Below are positions 1 through 9,411 of a stretch of 64,000 nucleotides of DNA, in pieces; position 1 is the stretch's first letter; the number at the start of each line of letters is the position of its first letter. Source of the stretch: Profundibacter amoris (GTDB lineage: Bacteria > Pseudomonadota > Alphaproteobacteria > Rhodobacterales > Rhodobacteraceae); NCBI RefSeq assembly GCF_003544895.1, contig NZ_CP032125.1, positions 1,564,001-1,628,000 of the forward strand, given 5' to 3'. A program made the translations under genes and the position numbers. A model generated the notes under the pieces. The model made no database searches. It was not told the origin of the DNA and saw nothing but the letters and a program-made list of their open reading frames with translations.

Positions 1-94
1 CCACATTGCCGATGATGTTGGCATCGGGCGCGATCCAGTAGTCGCCCTCAACGGGCAGGGTGGGGGATTTTCCGTCGATGGCATATAGGGTCAT
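1..94 (-). CDS. Gamma-carbonic anhydrase-like protein (5' part only)
   Basis: The minus strand reads an ATG at 94 followed by [19 protein letters not shown] and then [12 protein letters not shown] before the window ends. This start, including the W-I-A-P-D-A-x-I-I-G-N-V stretch, matches the first turn of left-handed beta-helix proteins of the gamma-carbonic anhydrase / YrdA / PaaY family as I recall them. Only about 31 residues are visible, so metal ligands cannot be checked. Its ATG overlaps the TGA of gmk (ATGA), so it is the third gene of a yicC-gmk unit and is probably translationally coupled. Family call is good, catalytic activity unknown. Confidence 0.7.
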   Translation of the reverse strand, partial: MTLYAIDGKSPTLPVEGDYWIAPDANIIGNV

Positions 95-735
95 TGGCGT
101 TCCTCGAATTCCTTGTTCAATGCGCGGATATGGTCCATCAGCCAGGGTTGCTGGCTTTTGCGCATCCGTTCGGCCTGAATGATGGTTTTCAGCCGGTTTT
201 CGGTTTCATCCAGTTCATCGTTCACCAGCACATAGTCGTATTCGTCCCAGTGGCTGATTTCATCGCGGCTTTTCTTCATCCGTGTGGCAATCACCTCGTC
301 ACTGTCCTGCGCGCGGGTGTGCAGGCGGCGCTCCAGCTCGGCGATCGAGGGGGGCAGGATAAAGATCGACAGCACATGTTTGCCCAGCGCAGAGGCGCGC
401 ACCTGTTGGCCGCCTTGCCAGTCGATGTCAAACAGCACATCGCGCCCTTCGTTGATGGCGCTTTCAACCGGTCCTTTGGGCGAGCCGTAGAAATTGCCGA
501 ACACCTCGGCATGTTCCAGCATCTCGCCGCTGTCTACCAGTGCTGCAAATTCATCGTGGGATTTGAAGTAGTAATCCTTGCCGTCCACCTCACCCGGGCG
601 CGGCGGACGGGTGGTGGCGGAAACCGAAAAGCCGATTGTCGGATCCCAGTTGATCAGCCGTTTGGAGAGCGTCGACTTCCCCGCACCCGAGGGCGAGGAC
701 AAGATGATCAGTAACCCGCGTCTTTTGTTGCTCAT
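91..735 (-). CDS. gmk: Guanylate kinase
   Basis: Cytosolic kinase that phosphorylates GMP to GDP with ATP. The 214-residue protein has the P-loop [10 protein letters not shown] at residues 13-22, the GMP-binding stretch around [17 protein letters not shown] (about 39-55), and the lid region RMKKSRDEI near 150. Length is usual for the family (about 205-220). It lies 3 bases after the stop of yicC and its stop overlaps the next ATG, so the three genes form one tight minus-strand unit; yicC-gmk adjacency is common in alphaproteobacteria. No oddities seen. Confidence 0.97.
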   Translation of the reverse strand: MSNKRRGLLIILSSPSGAGKSTLSKRLINWDPTIGFSVSATTRPPRPGEVDGKDYYFKSHDEFAALVDSGEMLEHAEVFGNFYGSPKGPVESAINEGRDVLFDIDWQGGQQVRASALGKHVLSIFILPPSIAELERRLHTRAQDSDEVIATRMKKSRDEISHWDEYDYVLVNDELDETENRLKTIIQAERMRKSQQPWLMDHIRALNKEFEERQ

Positions 736-738
736 CGT

Positions 739-1629
739 TCACTCCACATTCTGCACCTGTTCGCGCATCTGGTCGATCACCGCCTTCAGGTCAAGTCCGA
801 TCCGTGTCAGGTCAACCGATTGCGATTTGGAACACAGGGTGTTTGCCTCGCGCATGAATTCCTGCATCAGGAAATCCAGCTTGCGCCCTACGGGGCCGGA
901 TTTGCCCATCAGATCACGCGCGGCATCCACATGGGCGCGCAAACGGTCCAGTTCTTCCATCACGTCCGATTTGACCGCTAACATGGCCAGTTCCTGCGCC
1001 ACGCGGTCCGGGTCGGCCCCATCGGAGTTGTCCAGCACACGGGCCAGATTTGCGCGCAGGGTTTTGGCCACATCATCGCGGCGGGCCTTTGCGGCTTTGG
1101 CGGCGGCTTTGGTCAGGACCTCGATCTGGTCGATCTGCTCATGGATCACCTTGTCCAGCGCCGCCCCCTCATTGCGGCGCATGGCGGTGAAATCCTCCAG
1201 CAGTGGCGGCAGATCATCCAGCAGGGCCGCCAGCAAGGGGCCTGTGTCGTCCTGCACCACAGAGGTATCAATCACCCCGCGTTGCGCCAGCACATCGGCG
1301 GCGGTGCAATGCACCAATGTCAGATCACTGTCGGCGGCGGCGTCCTCGATCCGCGACAGGGCTTGCAAAACGCGGGCCAGTTGCGATTCGTTCAGGTTCA
1401 GCGGCGTCGACCCTTCGTCGCGCTGCACCCGCAGGGTCAGGTTGATATTGCCGCGCCCCACCGATTTGGCGACCTGTTTGCGCAGGGCCTGTTCCAGACC
1501 CTCCACCCAGTCGGGCACCCGCAGGCGGATATCCAGCCCCTTGGCATTGACGCTGCGGACCTCCCAAGCCCATGTAAACCCGTCGCTTTCGCCATTTCGG
1601 GCGGCGAACCCTGTCATAGATGTGATCAT
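739..1629 (-). CDS. YicC family endoribonuclease
   Basis: 296 residues, close to E. coli YicC (about 287). The N-terminus MITSMTGFAARNG is the family hallmark (E. coli begins MIRSMT), and this is why I keep the first ATG even though no clear ribosome binding site precedes it. The C-terminal DUF1732 part carries the conserved LDFLMQEFMREANTLCSKS stretch (about 253-271). Members act as hexameric RNases in the cytosol and, in E. coli, influence small-RNA decay. It is the first gene of the yicC-gmk-gamma-carbonic anhydrase unit. Family call is firm; the precise substrate here is unknown. Confidence 0.93.
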   Translation of the reverse strand: MITSMTGFAARNGESDGFTWAWEVRSVNAKGLDIRLRVPDWVEGLEQALRKQVAKSVGRGNINLTLRVQRDEGSTPLNLNESQLARVLQALSRIEDAAADSDLTLVHCTAADVLAQRGVIDTSVVQDDTGPLLAALLDDLPPLLEDFTAMRRNEGAALDKVIHEQIDQIEVLTKAAAKAAKARRDDVAKTLRANLARVLDNSDGADPDRVAQELAMLAVKSDVMEELDRLRAHVDAARDLMGKSGPVGRKLDFLMQEFMREANTLCSKSQSVDLTRIGLDLKAVIDQMREQVQNVE

Positions 1630-1790
1630 CGGCAGTTAACCATTTAACAATTTTTCCCCCGCAATTTTAGACAAACCGTGCCATATTAACCTGGCGGTAA
1701 GCATTGTGAGCATAGGGTTAACAGAGACATAACCCTGTCACAACAATGACGGCCCGCGATTTGGGTATCATTTGGCACGGGGTGTGTATC

Positions 1791-2483
1791 ATGGGTAAAT
1801 TCAGGGGTGGCCGCAAGGTGATTTCAATGGTGGGGTTCAGGGAACAGGTGCGTTTCCTCAAGATAAAACAGATCGAGGCCTATTGGGAAGGTCTGCGCAT
1901 GGGCCGTCTGGTTCCTTTGCGAAGCGAGATTGACCCGCGCGGGATTGAGCGGGCGCTGGAATATACCTTTATTCTGGAACGCATTGCCCCCGGTCTAGGA
2001 CGGTTCCGGCTGTCGGGGATGCATTTGAACGATCTGCTGGGTATGGAAGTGCGCGGCATGCCGTTTACATCCTTTTTCACCCCTGCCGCCCGCAACACGG
2101 TGACAGATGCGCTGGAATTGGTGTTTGACGGACCGCAAGTGGCGGAACTGACCCTGACGGCCGAAAAAGGCATCGGCAGACCAGCGATGGACGCCAAAGT
2201 CATCCTGCTGCCCCTGCGCAGCGATCTGGGCGAGGTGACGCGCGTATTGGGGGCCTTGGTGACGGACGGGCCGATCGGCCGCGCGCCGCGCCGGTTCAAC
2301 GTGGCAAATGTGCAGATGAAGGTGCTGGAACGTGGCCATGCGCCGGCAACAGTGGCAGAGCTTGCGCCGGTAAAAACGCCAGTGAAGGGATTTGCCGAAG
2401 GGCAGGCACCTTACACGCCGCCCACAGAAAAAGGGCCGGATGACAATCACCCGACCCTTCGTTTGGTTGTCTCCAACGATTAG
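1791..2483 (+). CDS. PAS_5 (DUF1457) domain protein
   Basis: A single-domain protein of about 230 residues. The core (KQIEAYWEGLRMGRLVP ... GRFRLSGMHLNDLLGMEVRGMPF ... VTDALELVFDGP) has the layout of the PAS_5 family, formerly DUF1457, which is widespread and mostly uncharacterised in alphaproteobacteria. No output domain follows; the last 50 residues are Pro/Ala-rich. Possible starts are 1746, 1791 and 1827; I chose 1791 as a compromise, while the recognisable domain begins only after 1827 (MVGFREQ). It converges on the DAHP synthase gene with only 4 bases between stops. Role unknown; sensing is only suggested by the fold. Confidence 0.75.
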   Translation: MGKFRGGRKVISMVGFREQVRFLKIKQIEAYWEGLRMGRLVPLRSEIDPRGIERALEYTFILERIAPGLGRFRLSGMHLNDLLGMEVRGMPFTSFFTPAARNTVTDALELVFDGPQVAELTLTAEKGIGRPAMDAKVILLPLRSDLGEVTRVLGALVTDGPIGRAPRRFNVANVQMKVLERGHAPATVAELAPVKTPVKGFAEGQAPYTPPTEKGPDDNHPTLRLVVSND

Positions 2484-2487
2484 ACCC

Positions 2488-3855
2488 TTAGACCGCTTCG
2501 GCCTGTTTGCTTTGGCGCAGGTCCGACAGTTCCTCGGCCACCAGAAACGCCAGTTCCAGCGACTGGCTGGCGTTCAGGCGCGGATCGCACGCGGTGTGGT
2601 AACGGGCCGACAGATCTTCGTCGGTCACGGCACGGACGCCGCCGGTGCATTCGGTCACATCCTGTCCTGTCATTTCGAAATGCACACCGCCGGGAATGGT
2701 GCCCTCGGCCTTGTGGATGGCAAAGAATTCGCGCACCTCGCGCAGCACCGATTCAAACGGACGGGTTTTGAAACCCGAGGCCGATTTGATCGTGTTGCCG
2801 TGCATCGGATCACAGGTCCACAAAACATTCGCGCCTTCTTCCTGAACCGTTTTGATCAGGCGGGGCAGGTGGTCGCCCACATTGCCAGCGCCAAAACGGG
2901 TGATCAGGGTCAGACGGCCGGCCTCGTTTTCGGGGTTCAGTTTGTGCAGCAGAACCTTCAGATCCTCGGCCGTCATGGTGGGGCCGCATTTCATACCGAT
3001 CGGGTTTTGCACCCCGCGCAGGAATTCCACATGCGCCCCGTCGGGCTGACGGGTTCGGTCGCCGATCCACAGAAGGTGGCCCGAGCCGGCAACCGGCATA
3101 CCGGTGGTGCTGTCGATGCGGCACAGGGCTTCTTCGTATTCCAGCAACAGGGCCTCGTGGCTGGTATAGAAATCGACCGTCTGCAAAGTGTGGGCGCGGC
3201 TGCTGTCCACCCCTGCGGCTTTCATGAAATCCAGCGTGTCGGAAATTCGCTGCGCCATTTCCCGATATTTGGCCGCGTTTTCCCCACGGGTGAATCCCAA
3301 TGTCCAGGAATGGACCTGATGCACATCGGCATAACCGCCTGTCGAAAACGCCCGCACAAGGTTCAGCGAGGCGGCGGCCTGCGTATAGGCCTGCAACATT
3401 TTCTGCGGGTTGGGGATACGGGCCTCGGCGGTGAAGGGCAGATCGTTGATGATGTCGCCACGGTAGCTGGGCAGTTCCACGCCATCCACGGTTTCGGTCG
3501 GGGCCGAGCGCGGTTTGGCGAACTGGCCGGCCATGCGGCCCACCTTGACCACCGGCACCTTGGCGCCATAGGTCAGCACCATCGCCATTTGCAGCATCAC
3601 CTTGAAGGTGTCGCGAATGGTGTCGGCGGAAAACTCGGCAAAGCTTTCGGCGCAATCGCCGCCTTGCAGCAAAAACGCGCGCCCCTCGGCGGCATCGGCA
3701 AGGGCGGATTTCAGACGCCGGGCCTCGCCTGCAAAGACGAGCGGCGGATATTTGGCAAGCTGTGCTTCTACAGCATTCAGCGTGGCCTCGTCCGTATACT
3801 CGGGCATCTGCACCCGCGGTTTGTTCCGCCAGTCAGATTTTTGCCAATTTGTCAT
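2488..3855 (-). CDS. Class II 3-deoxy-7-phosphoheptulonate synthase
   Basis: Condenses phosphoenolpyruvate with erythrose 4-phosphate, the first step of the shikimate pathway. At 455 residues it is the plant/Mycobacterium type, not the AroFGH type. Diagnostic stretches are [11 protein letters not shown] (about 82-92, with the metal-ligand Cys), [14 protein letters not shown] (about 122-135), [10 protein letters not shown], and TCDPMHGNT near 350, which carries a metal-binding His. A ribosome binding site CCGGAG precedes the ATG by 9 bases. Monocistronic as far as visible. A second shikimate gene, aroQ, occurs at 34.8 kb but is not linked. Confidence 0.96.
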   Translation of the reverse strand: MTNWQKSDWRNKPRVQMPEYTDEATLNAVEAQLAKYPPLVFAGEARRLKSALADAAEGRAFLLQGGDCAESFAEFSADTIRDTFKVMLQMAMVLTYGAKVPVVKVGRMAGQFAKPRSAPTETVDGVELPSYRGDIINDLPFTAEARIPNPQKMLQAYTQAAASLNLVRAFSTGGYADVHQVHSWTLGFTRGENAAKYREMAQRISDTLDFMKAAGVDSSRAHTLQTVDFYTSHEALLLEYEEALCRIDSTTGMPVAGSGHLLWIGDRTRQPDGAHVEFLRGVQNPIGMKCGPTMTAEDLKVLLHKLNPENEAGRLTLITRFGAGNVGDHLPRLIKTVQEEGANVLWTCDPMHGNTIKSASGFKTRPFESVLREVREFFAIHKAEGTIPGGVHFEMTGQDVTECTGGVRAVTDEDLSARYHTACDPRLNASQSLELAFLVAEELSDLRQSKQAEAV

Positions 3856-4033
3856 CGTCTTTGCTCCGGAAAATAAGTGTCAGAAACACAAAGTATAATC
3901 ACGAATGCCCGCAGTGCCAACAGGGGAAATGCAAGGTTGTGACAGAAGTATTTTCAACAGGCGATATGGTTTTGCTTGATCGGAATTCGCAAACCTGTTT
4001 CGGTAATTTAACCCCTTGTGAAGGACGCCGCAA

Positions 4034-5038
4034 ATGGATGTGAGTCGCCAGATCGTCGACATAGAAAACGCGCCGGAAAAGCCGCATCGTTTTGTGTTTG
4101 CCCTGCTGGACAGGTTTACCCTGATCAGCTTTGCCAGCGCGGTCGAAACGCTGCGTCTGGCCAACCGGATGTCGGGGCGCACCCTGTATGAAACCGTTCT
4201 GGTCGGGGAAAACGGGGAATTTGCCGCCAGTTCTTCCAATGTTGAAATCAGGCTGGACAGCGGTTTTATCGAAACCGGTCGCGATGATACGATCATACTG
4301 TGCGGCGGTCTGGATGTGCAGAAATCCACCACCAAACCGGTGCTGAACTGGCTGCGGCGCGAAGCGCGGCGCGGGGTGCGGATTGCCGGGCTGTGCACCG
4401 CGTCCTACACTTTGGCACGGGCCGGACTGCTGGATGGCAAACGCGCCACGATCCATTGGGAAAACCAGGACAGTTTCGCCGAGGACTTTGACGAAATCGA
4501 GCTGACCAAAAGGGTTTTTGTGATTGATGGCAACCGATATACGGCGGCGGGGGGGACGGCCTCGATTGATCTGTTCCTGACGCTGATTGCCAATGAACAC
4601 GGCGAAGAACTGGCCAATGCTGTGGCCGACCAGTTGATCTATTCCTCGATCCGCACGGACCGCGATACGCAACGCCTGTCCATTCCCACGCGCATCGGGG
4701 TGCGCCACCCGAAACTGGCCACCGTGATCAGAATGATGGAGGGCAATCTGGAAGAGCCGATTTCCCCCTCGATACTGGCGCGCGATGTGGGCATGTCCAC
4801 GCGACAGTTAGAGCGGCTGTTTCGCCGGTATCTGAACCGTTCGCCCAAACGCTATTATATGGAACTGCGGCTGCAAAAGGCGCGCAACCTTTTGATGCAG
4901 ACGGATATGAGCGTGATCAATGTCGCATTGGCCTGCGGCTTTGCCAGCCCGTCGCATTTTTCCAAATGCTACCGCGCGCACTACAGCACCACGCCTTATC
5001 GCGAACGGGGTGCGCAAGGGTCGCACGAGCCGGGATAG
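4034..5038 (+). CDS. GlxA family transcriptional regulator
   Basis: 334 residues with two domains: a DJ-1/PfpI-type class I glutamine amidotransferase-like domain (about 15-190, with RIAGLCTASYTLARAGLL containing the nucleophile-elbow Cys) and a C-terminal AraC HTH (about 225-325, signature ALACGFASPSHFSKCYRAHY). This layout is that of GlxA/GbdR/CdhR regulators, which often control choline, betaine, carnitine or arginine use. It is 208 bases upstream of the ABC operon that follows, in the same direction, so it might regulate it, but nothing in the sequence proves this. Confidence 0.9.
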   Translation: MDVSRQIVDIENAPEKPHRFVFALLDRFTLISFASAVETLRLANRMSGRTLYETVLVGENGEFAASSSNVEIRLDSGFIETGRDDTIILCGGLDVQKSTTKPVLNWLRREARRGVRIAGLCTASYTLARAGLLDGKRATIHWENQDSFAEDFDEIELTKRVFVIDGNRYTAAGGTASIDLFLTLIANEHGEELANAVADQLIYSSIRTDRDTQRLSIPTRIGVRHPKLATVIRMMEGNLEEPISPSILARDVGMSTRQLERLFRRYLNRSPKRYYMELRLQKARNLLMQTDMSVINVALACGFASPSHFSKCYRAHYSTTPYRERGAQGSHEPG

Positions 5039-5246
5039 CGATTCCCCAAATCGGGCCAGGTCAATTCGGGCGGATTGATCTGATCCGGCAAAAGCGGGAA
5101 AAATACCGGATACTGGGTAGATTGAACCCCAAAACACCGCTTTCAACCCGATTAAGCCCGTGATTTATGGCTCTAATTACTTTTCTTTTGCCCACAGGCC
5201 GAATAGGTTCGGGGCCGGACTTATAGTTCTAACATGGGAGAAGAAC

Positions 5247-6440
5247 ATGAAAAAGCTGCTACTGGCGACCGCTTCCGCGGCGCTTATGGCTGGTACTGCA
5301 TTTGCAGGTAGCCACTCGAACGAAATTAAAATCGGTGTGATCCTGGGCTTTACCGGCCCGATTGAATCGCTGACACCCCACATGGCCGACGGCGCCGAAC
5401 TGGCGATGAAAGAAGTCACAGACTCGGGCCTGCTGCTGGGCGGCAAAACCGTAACTTCGGTTCGCGCTGACTCGACTTGTGTTGATTCCGCCGCCGCAAC
5501 GGCTGCTGCCGAACGTCTGGTCACATCCGATGGCATCAAGGCCATCATGGGCGCCGATTGTTCCGGTGTAACCGGCGCGATCCTGTCGAATGTTGCTGTG
5601 CCAAACGGCATCGTGATGATTTCGCCATCCGCCACATCGCCTGCGCTGTCGACCGCCGAAGATAACGGTCTGTTCTTCCGCACAGCCCCGTCCGATGCGC
5701 GCCAAGGTGTGGTGATGAGCGACATCCTGATGGAGCAAGGCATCAAATCGGTTGCGCTGACATATACAAACAACGACTACGGAAAAGGTCTGGCCGATGC
5801 GTTCCAGTCCGCTTATGAAGCGGCTGGCGGCACGATCACAATTTCTGCCGCACATGAAGATGGCAAAGCCGACTATTCGGCCGAAGTCGGCGCGCTGGCC
5901 GCTGCCGGTGGCGAGCGTCTGGTTGTTGCAGGTTATATCGACCAGGGTGGGGCCGGCATCGTTCGGGCCGCACTGGACACAGGCGCGTTTGACACGTTCC
6001 ACTTCCCTGACGGGATGATCGGTTCGGCGCTGGAAGAAAACTTTGGTGCTGACATCAATGGTTCGACCGGCCAGCACCCGGGCACAGACAGCCCAGGTGC
6101 CGCCAAATATGAGGCCATGGTGAACGGCGCATTTGAAGCAACGTCGCCTTTCTCGCCTGAATCCTATGATGCTGCTGCGCTGATCATGCTGGCGATGCAG
6201 GCCGCCGGTTCTGCTGAATCCTCGGATTTCAAAGGCAAGGTGATGGATGTTGCCAACGCTCCGGGCGAGCAAATCTTCCCCGGTGAACTGGCCAAGGCGC
6301 TGAAGATTCTGGCAGACGGTGGCGATATCGACTATGTCGGTGCAACTGCGGTTGAACTGATCGGGCCAGGTGAATCCGCTGGTAACTACCGCGAGATCAT
6401 CGTCAAGGATGGCAAGATCGAAACAGCCAGCTACCGCTAG
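5247..6440 (+). CDS. Branched-chain amino acid-type ABC transporter substrate-binding protein
   Basis: Periplasmic binding protein of the Peripla_BP_6 (LivJ/LivK, AmiC) family, 397 residues. The start at 5247 gives a clean signal peptide MKKLLLATASAALMAGTAFA cut before GSHSNEIKIG, and it has GGGAGAAGA-like Shine-Dalgarno bases just upstream; the earlier in-frame start would bury the signal. Typical LivK stretches are ILGFTGPIESLTP and MISPSATSPALS. It begins a six-gene transport operon; a strong stem-loop follows its stop (6466-6490), which would allow higher expression than the downstream genes. The ligand cannot be read from sequence: amides, amino acids and urea are all used by relatives. 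Confidence 0.93.
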   Translation: MKKLLLATASAALMAGTAFAGSHSNEIKIGVILGFTGPIESLTPHMADGAELAMKEVTDSGLLLGGKTVTSVRADSTCVDSAAATAAAERLVTSDGIKAIMGADCSGVTGAILSNVAVPNGIVMISPSATSPALSTAEDNGLFFRTAPSDARQGVVMSDILMEQGIKSVALTYTNNDYGKGLADAFQSAYEAAGGTITISAAHEDGKADYSAEVGALAAAGGERLVVAGYIDQGGAGIVRAALDTGAFDTFHFPDGMIGSALEENFGADINGSTGQHPGTDSPGAAKYEAMVNGAFEATSPFSPESYDAAALIMLAMQAAGSAESSDFKGKVMDVANAPGEQIFPGELAKALKILADGGDIDYVGATAVELIGPGESAGNYREIIVKDGKIETASYR

Positions 6441-6465
6441 TCTTGTAGCCAATAAATAACTGCAG

Positions 6466-6490
6466 ACAGCCCGAAGCGTTTTCGGGCTGT
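6466..6490 (+). terminator. Stem-loop between binding protein and ATPase genes
   Basis: Perfect 10-base arms ACAGCCCGAA and TTCGGGCTGT around a 5-base loop, followed only by TTGCGC and not by a run of T. It sits 25 bases after the binding-protein stop and 50 bases before the first ATPase gene. Such loops after binding-protein genes usually protect the upstream mRNA or terminate partially; readthrough is required for the rest of the operon. Confidence 0.6.
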
Positions 6491-6541
6491 TTGCGCACGT
6501 AAGCCACAAGACCGAAACGGTCGGGGCAAGGGGATGACTAT

Positions 6542-7330
6542 ATGATCGTCGTAGAAGACGTCTCGAAACACTTTGGCGGGTTTCGCGCTGTGGACGGGGC
6601 AACGATGCAGATTGCCGAGGGTTCGATCACCGGCCTGATTGGCCCGAACGGCGCTGGTAAAACCACTCTTTTCAACGTGATAGCGGGGGTTCTTAAACCT
6701 ACCGGCGGTCGCGTGACGATGCAGGGCGAGGATATCACCGGCCTGCCGCCGCATGAATTGTTTCACAAGGGGCTGTTGCGCACCTTCCAGATCGCGCATG
6801 AATTTTCTTCGATGAGCGTGCGGGAAAACCTGATGATGGTGCCCGGCGGACAATCCGGCGAGGCCCTTTGGAACACATGGTTCCACCGTGGCCGCATTGC
6901 ACAGGAAGAAGCCGCGCTGCTGAAAAAGGCCGACGAGGTGCTGGAATTCCTGACCATCGACCATCTGAAGGACGAAAAGGCGGGCAACCTGTCCGGCGGG
7001 CAGAAAAAGCTGCTGGAACTGGGCCGTACCATGATGGTGGACGCCAAGATCGTGTTTCTGGACGAAGTGGGCGCGGGCGTGAACCGCACGCTGCTGAACA
7101 CCATTGGTGACGCCATCATCCGCCTGAACAAGGAACGCGGCTATACCTTTGTGGTGATCGAACACGATATGGATTTCATCGGCCGGCTTTGTGATCCGGT
7201 GATCTGTATGGCCGAGGGCAAGGTTCTGGCCGAGGGCACACTGGATCAGATCAAGGCAAACGAGCAGGTGATCGAGGCTTACCTTGGGACCGGATTGAAG
7301 AACAAGGTGAAAGAGGAGGCGGCGGGATGA
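6542..7330 (+). CDS. ABC transporter ATP-binding protein, LivG type
   Basis: 262-residue cytosolic ATPase. Walker A is GPNGAGKTT (about 35-43), the signature is LSGGQKK (about 149-155) and Walker B is IVFLDE. The D-loop region reads DEVGAGVNRTLL instead of the common DEPxAGL, a small divergence. The C-terminal extension (EGKVLAEGTLDQI ... VIEAYLG) is that of LivG proteins. Its TGA overlaps the next ATG (ATGA), so translation is coupled to the LivF partner. Confidence 0.94.
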   Translation: MIVVEDVSKHFGGFRAVDGATMQIAEGSITGLIGPNGAGKTTLFNVIAGVLKPTGGRVTMQGEDITGLPPHELFHKGLLRTFQIAHEFSSMSVRENLMMVPGGQSGEALWNTWFHRGRIAQEEAALLKKADEVLEFLTIDHLKDEKAGNLSGGQKKLLELGRTMMVDAKIVFLDEVGAGVNRTLLNTIGDAIIRLNKERGYTFVVIEHDMDFIGRLCDPVICMAEGKVLAEGTLDQIKANEQVIEAYLGTGLKNKVKEEAAG

Positions 7331-8040
7331 GTGAACCGTTTCTGATTGGCGATGCCATGACCGGTGGCTATGGCAAAGGCCCCGATATTCTGCACGAATG
7401 CACCATTGCCGTGGACAAGGGGCAAATCGCCGTGATTGTCGGCCCGAACGGGGCTGGTAAATCCACTGCGATGAAGGCGGTTTTCGGGATGCTAAATGTG
7501 CGCTCGGGCGCGGTGCGTCTGGGGGGCGAGGATATCACCAACCTGTCGCCACAGGCCCGTGTGGGCAAGGGCATGGCCTTTGTGCCGCAGACCCACAATA
7601 TTTTCACCGGAATGACGGTCGAGGAAAACCTTGAAATGGGTGCTTTCCTGAGGCGCGACGACATTTCCCACACGATGGAGCAGGTCTATGATCTGTTCCC
7701 CATCCTGAAGGACAAGCGTTACCAGATGGCGGGCGAACTGTCCGGCGGGCAGCGACAGCAGGTGGCCGTGGGCCGCGCGCTGATGACGCGGCCGCAGGTT
7801 TTGATGCTGGACGAGCCGACGGCGGGGGTTTCGCCGATTGTGATGGATGAATTGTTTGATCGCATCATCGAGGTCGCCCGCACCGGTATTTCCATCCTGA
7901 TGGTCGAGCAAAACGCCCGGCAAGCGCTGGAGATCGCCGACAAGGGCTATGTTCTGGTGCAGGGCCGCAACCGGTTCACCGACACGGGGCAGGTTTTGCT
8001 GAATGATCCCGAAGTGCGCAAAAGCTTTTTGGGAGGGTAG
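7327..8040 (+). CDS. ABC transporter ATP-binding protein, LivF type
   Basis: 237 residues, the second ATPase of the heterodimer. Walker A GPNGAGKST (about 39-47), signature LSGGQRQ, Walker B VLMLDEPTAGV, and the LivF end (PEVRKSFLGG). Overlaps the upstream LivG-like gene by 4 bases. It is followed by a small secreted protein gene instead of directly by the permeases. Confidence 0.95.
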   Translation: MSEPFLIGDAMTGGYGKGPDILHECTIAVDKGQIAVIVGPNGAGKSTAMKAVFGMLNVRSGAVRLGGEDITNLSPQARVGKGMAFVPQTHNIFTGMTVEENLEMGAFLRRDDISHTMEQVYDLFPILKDKRYQMAGELSGGQRQQVAVGRALMTRPQVLMLDEPTAGVSPIVMDELFDRIIEVARTGISILMVEQNARQALEIADKGYVLVQGRNRFTDTGQVLLNDPEVRKSFLGG

Positions 8041-8044
8041 GGGG

Positions 8045-8401
8045 ATGAGATTTCTGATAGCTTTCCTGATGCTGCCAACGCGGGCATGGGCGGGGGATGA
8101 ATTTGCCACCTGCCATTTCGCCACCGAATGTTTCGAATCCGAACCCTGCACGGATACCGGTTTTGGCTTTGTCGTGAACCATGACGACACGCTTGGCTTT
8201 GTCATCCAGACAGATGCCGAAAACATCGGCGGGCTGGTGTTTGACAACGGGTTTCCCGATGAAACCAGCACCCTGATCGGCGCCACGGATACGGCCTATC
8301 ATATGCTGACCATCGCGCCGGACGGGGCGGCGCGCTATTCGGTGCAGATGCAGGGGCCGGTGGTGGTTTCCTATTCGGGACAATGCGAGGGTATGAAATA
8401 A
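8045..8401 (+). CDS. Small secreted hypothetical protein inside the ABC operon
   Basis: 118 residues, not recognised. The start MRFLIAFLMLPTRAWAGDE is a short signal peptide (cut likely after AWA); a GGGAGGGTAGGGG stretch upstream serves as ribosome binding site. The mature part has four Cys (CHFATECFESEPC and QCEGMK) and a beta-rich pattern, so a small disulfide-bonded periplasmic protein is likely. It lies 4 bases after livF and its TAA overlaps the ATG of the permease (TAATG), so it is cotranslated with the transporter. Could be an accessory to substrate binding; this is inference from position only. Confidence 0.75.
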   Translation: MRFLIAFLMLPTRAWAGDEFATCHFATECFESEPCTDTGFGFVVNHDDTLGFVIQTDAENIGGLVFDNGFPDETSTLIGATDTAYHMLTIAPDGAARYSVQMQGPVVVSYSGQCEGMK

Positions 8402-9411
8402 TGGACTTCCTGAACGCCCTTGTGGCGCTTTCAAACTATGTGCTGATCCCCGCGATTGCTTATGGCAGCCAGCTGGCGCTGGGGGCGCTTGGCGTCACGC
8501 TGATCTACGGCATCCTGCGGTTTTCCAACTTTGCCCATGGCGATACGATGGCTTTTGGCACCATGGTCACCATCCTGTTCACATGGTGGTTTCAAAGCAT
8601 GGGGATCAACCTTGGCCCGTTGCCAACCGCGCTGTTGGCCCTGCCGTTCGGCATATTGGGCACGATGATACTGGTGCTGGTCACCGACCGGATGGTGTAC
8701 CGGTTCTATCGAAAACAAAAGGCAGCACCGGTGATATTCGTGATGGTGTCGCTGGGGGTGATGTTCATCCTGAACGGGCTGGTCCGCTTTATCATCGGGC
8801 CGGGTGATCAACGCTTTGCCGATGGCGAACGCTTCATCATGACGGCGCGGGAATTCAAACATATGACCGGCCTGAAAGAAGGGCTGGCGCTGAAAACCAC
8901 GCAGGGCATCACTGTTGTCACAGCCGTTCTGGTGGTGATCGCCCTGTTCTGGTTCCTGAACCGCACCCGCACCGGCAAGAGCATGCGTGCCTTTTCCGAT
9001 AACGAGGATCTGGCGCTGCTGTCGGGCATCAACCCCGAACGGGTGGTGGTCTATACATGGATGATCGTGGCCGCCCTGATCACCATTGCCGGTGTGCTGT
9101 ATGGTCTGGACAAGTCCTTCAAACCCTTCACCTATTTCCAGCTTCTGCTGCCGATTTTCGCCAGTGCGATCGTGGGTGGCCTTGGCAATCCGGTCGGTGC
9201 GATTGCCGGTGGCTTTGTCATTGCCTTTTCGGAAATGACCATCACCTATGCGTGGAAAAAAGTGCTGGTCTACCTGATGCCGGAAAACCTTGAACCCTCG
9301 GGTCTGGTGCAGCTTTTGTCCACTGATTACAAATTCGCGGTCAGCTTTGTGATTTTGATCATCGTGCTGCTGTTCCGTCCGACCGGCCTGTTCAAAGGAA
9401 AATCCGTATGA
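8401..9411 (+). CDS. Branched-chain amino acid-type ABC permease, LivH type
   Basis: 336 residues, inner-membrane permease with about eight hydrophobic segments. The family stretch GALGVTLIYGILRFSNFAHGD is at the N-terminus and the EAA-like loop FKPFTYFQLLLPIFASAIVGGLGNPVGA lies near the C-terminus. Start at 8401 overlaps the previous stop; the ORF start 18 bases earlier is inside the preceding gene and less likely. Forms the pore with the LivM-like protein that overlaps it by 4 bases. Confidence 0.93.
   Translation: MDFLNALVALSNYVLIPAIAYGSQLALGALGVTLIYGILRFSNFAHGDTMAFGTMVTILFTWWFQSMGINLGPLPTALLALPFGILGTMILVLVTDRMVYRFYRKQKAAPVIFVMVSLGVMFILNGLVRFIIGPGDQRFADGERFIMTAREFKHMTGLKEGLALKTTQGITVVTAVLVVIALFWFLNRTRTGKSMRAFSDNEDLALLSGINPERVVVYTWMIVAALITIAGVLYGLDKSFKPFTYFQLLLPIFASAIVGGLGNPVGAIAGGFVIAFSEMTITYAWKKVLVYLMPENLEPSGLVQLLSTDYKFAVSFVILIIVLLFRPTGLFKGKSV

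Noticed and set aside
94-714. Long plus-strand frame opposite gmk
   Set aside because: It mirrors a well-supported gmk with P-loop and correct length; its own translation is Ala/Val/His-rich with no domain.
2392-3876. 494-codon plus-strand frame opposite the class II DAHP synthase
   Set aside because: High GC makes antisense frames long. The translation is Arg/His/Gly-rich and lacks a recognisable motif, while the minus-strand protein is clearly the enzyme.
5259-6602. 447-codon minus-strand frame opposite the ABC binding protein
   Set aside because: Shadow frame: no ribosome binding site and odd composition; the plus-strand gene has signal peptide and family motifs.
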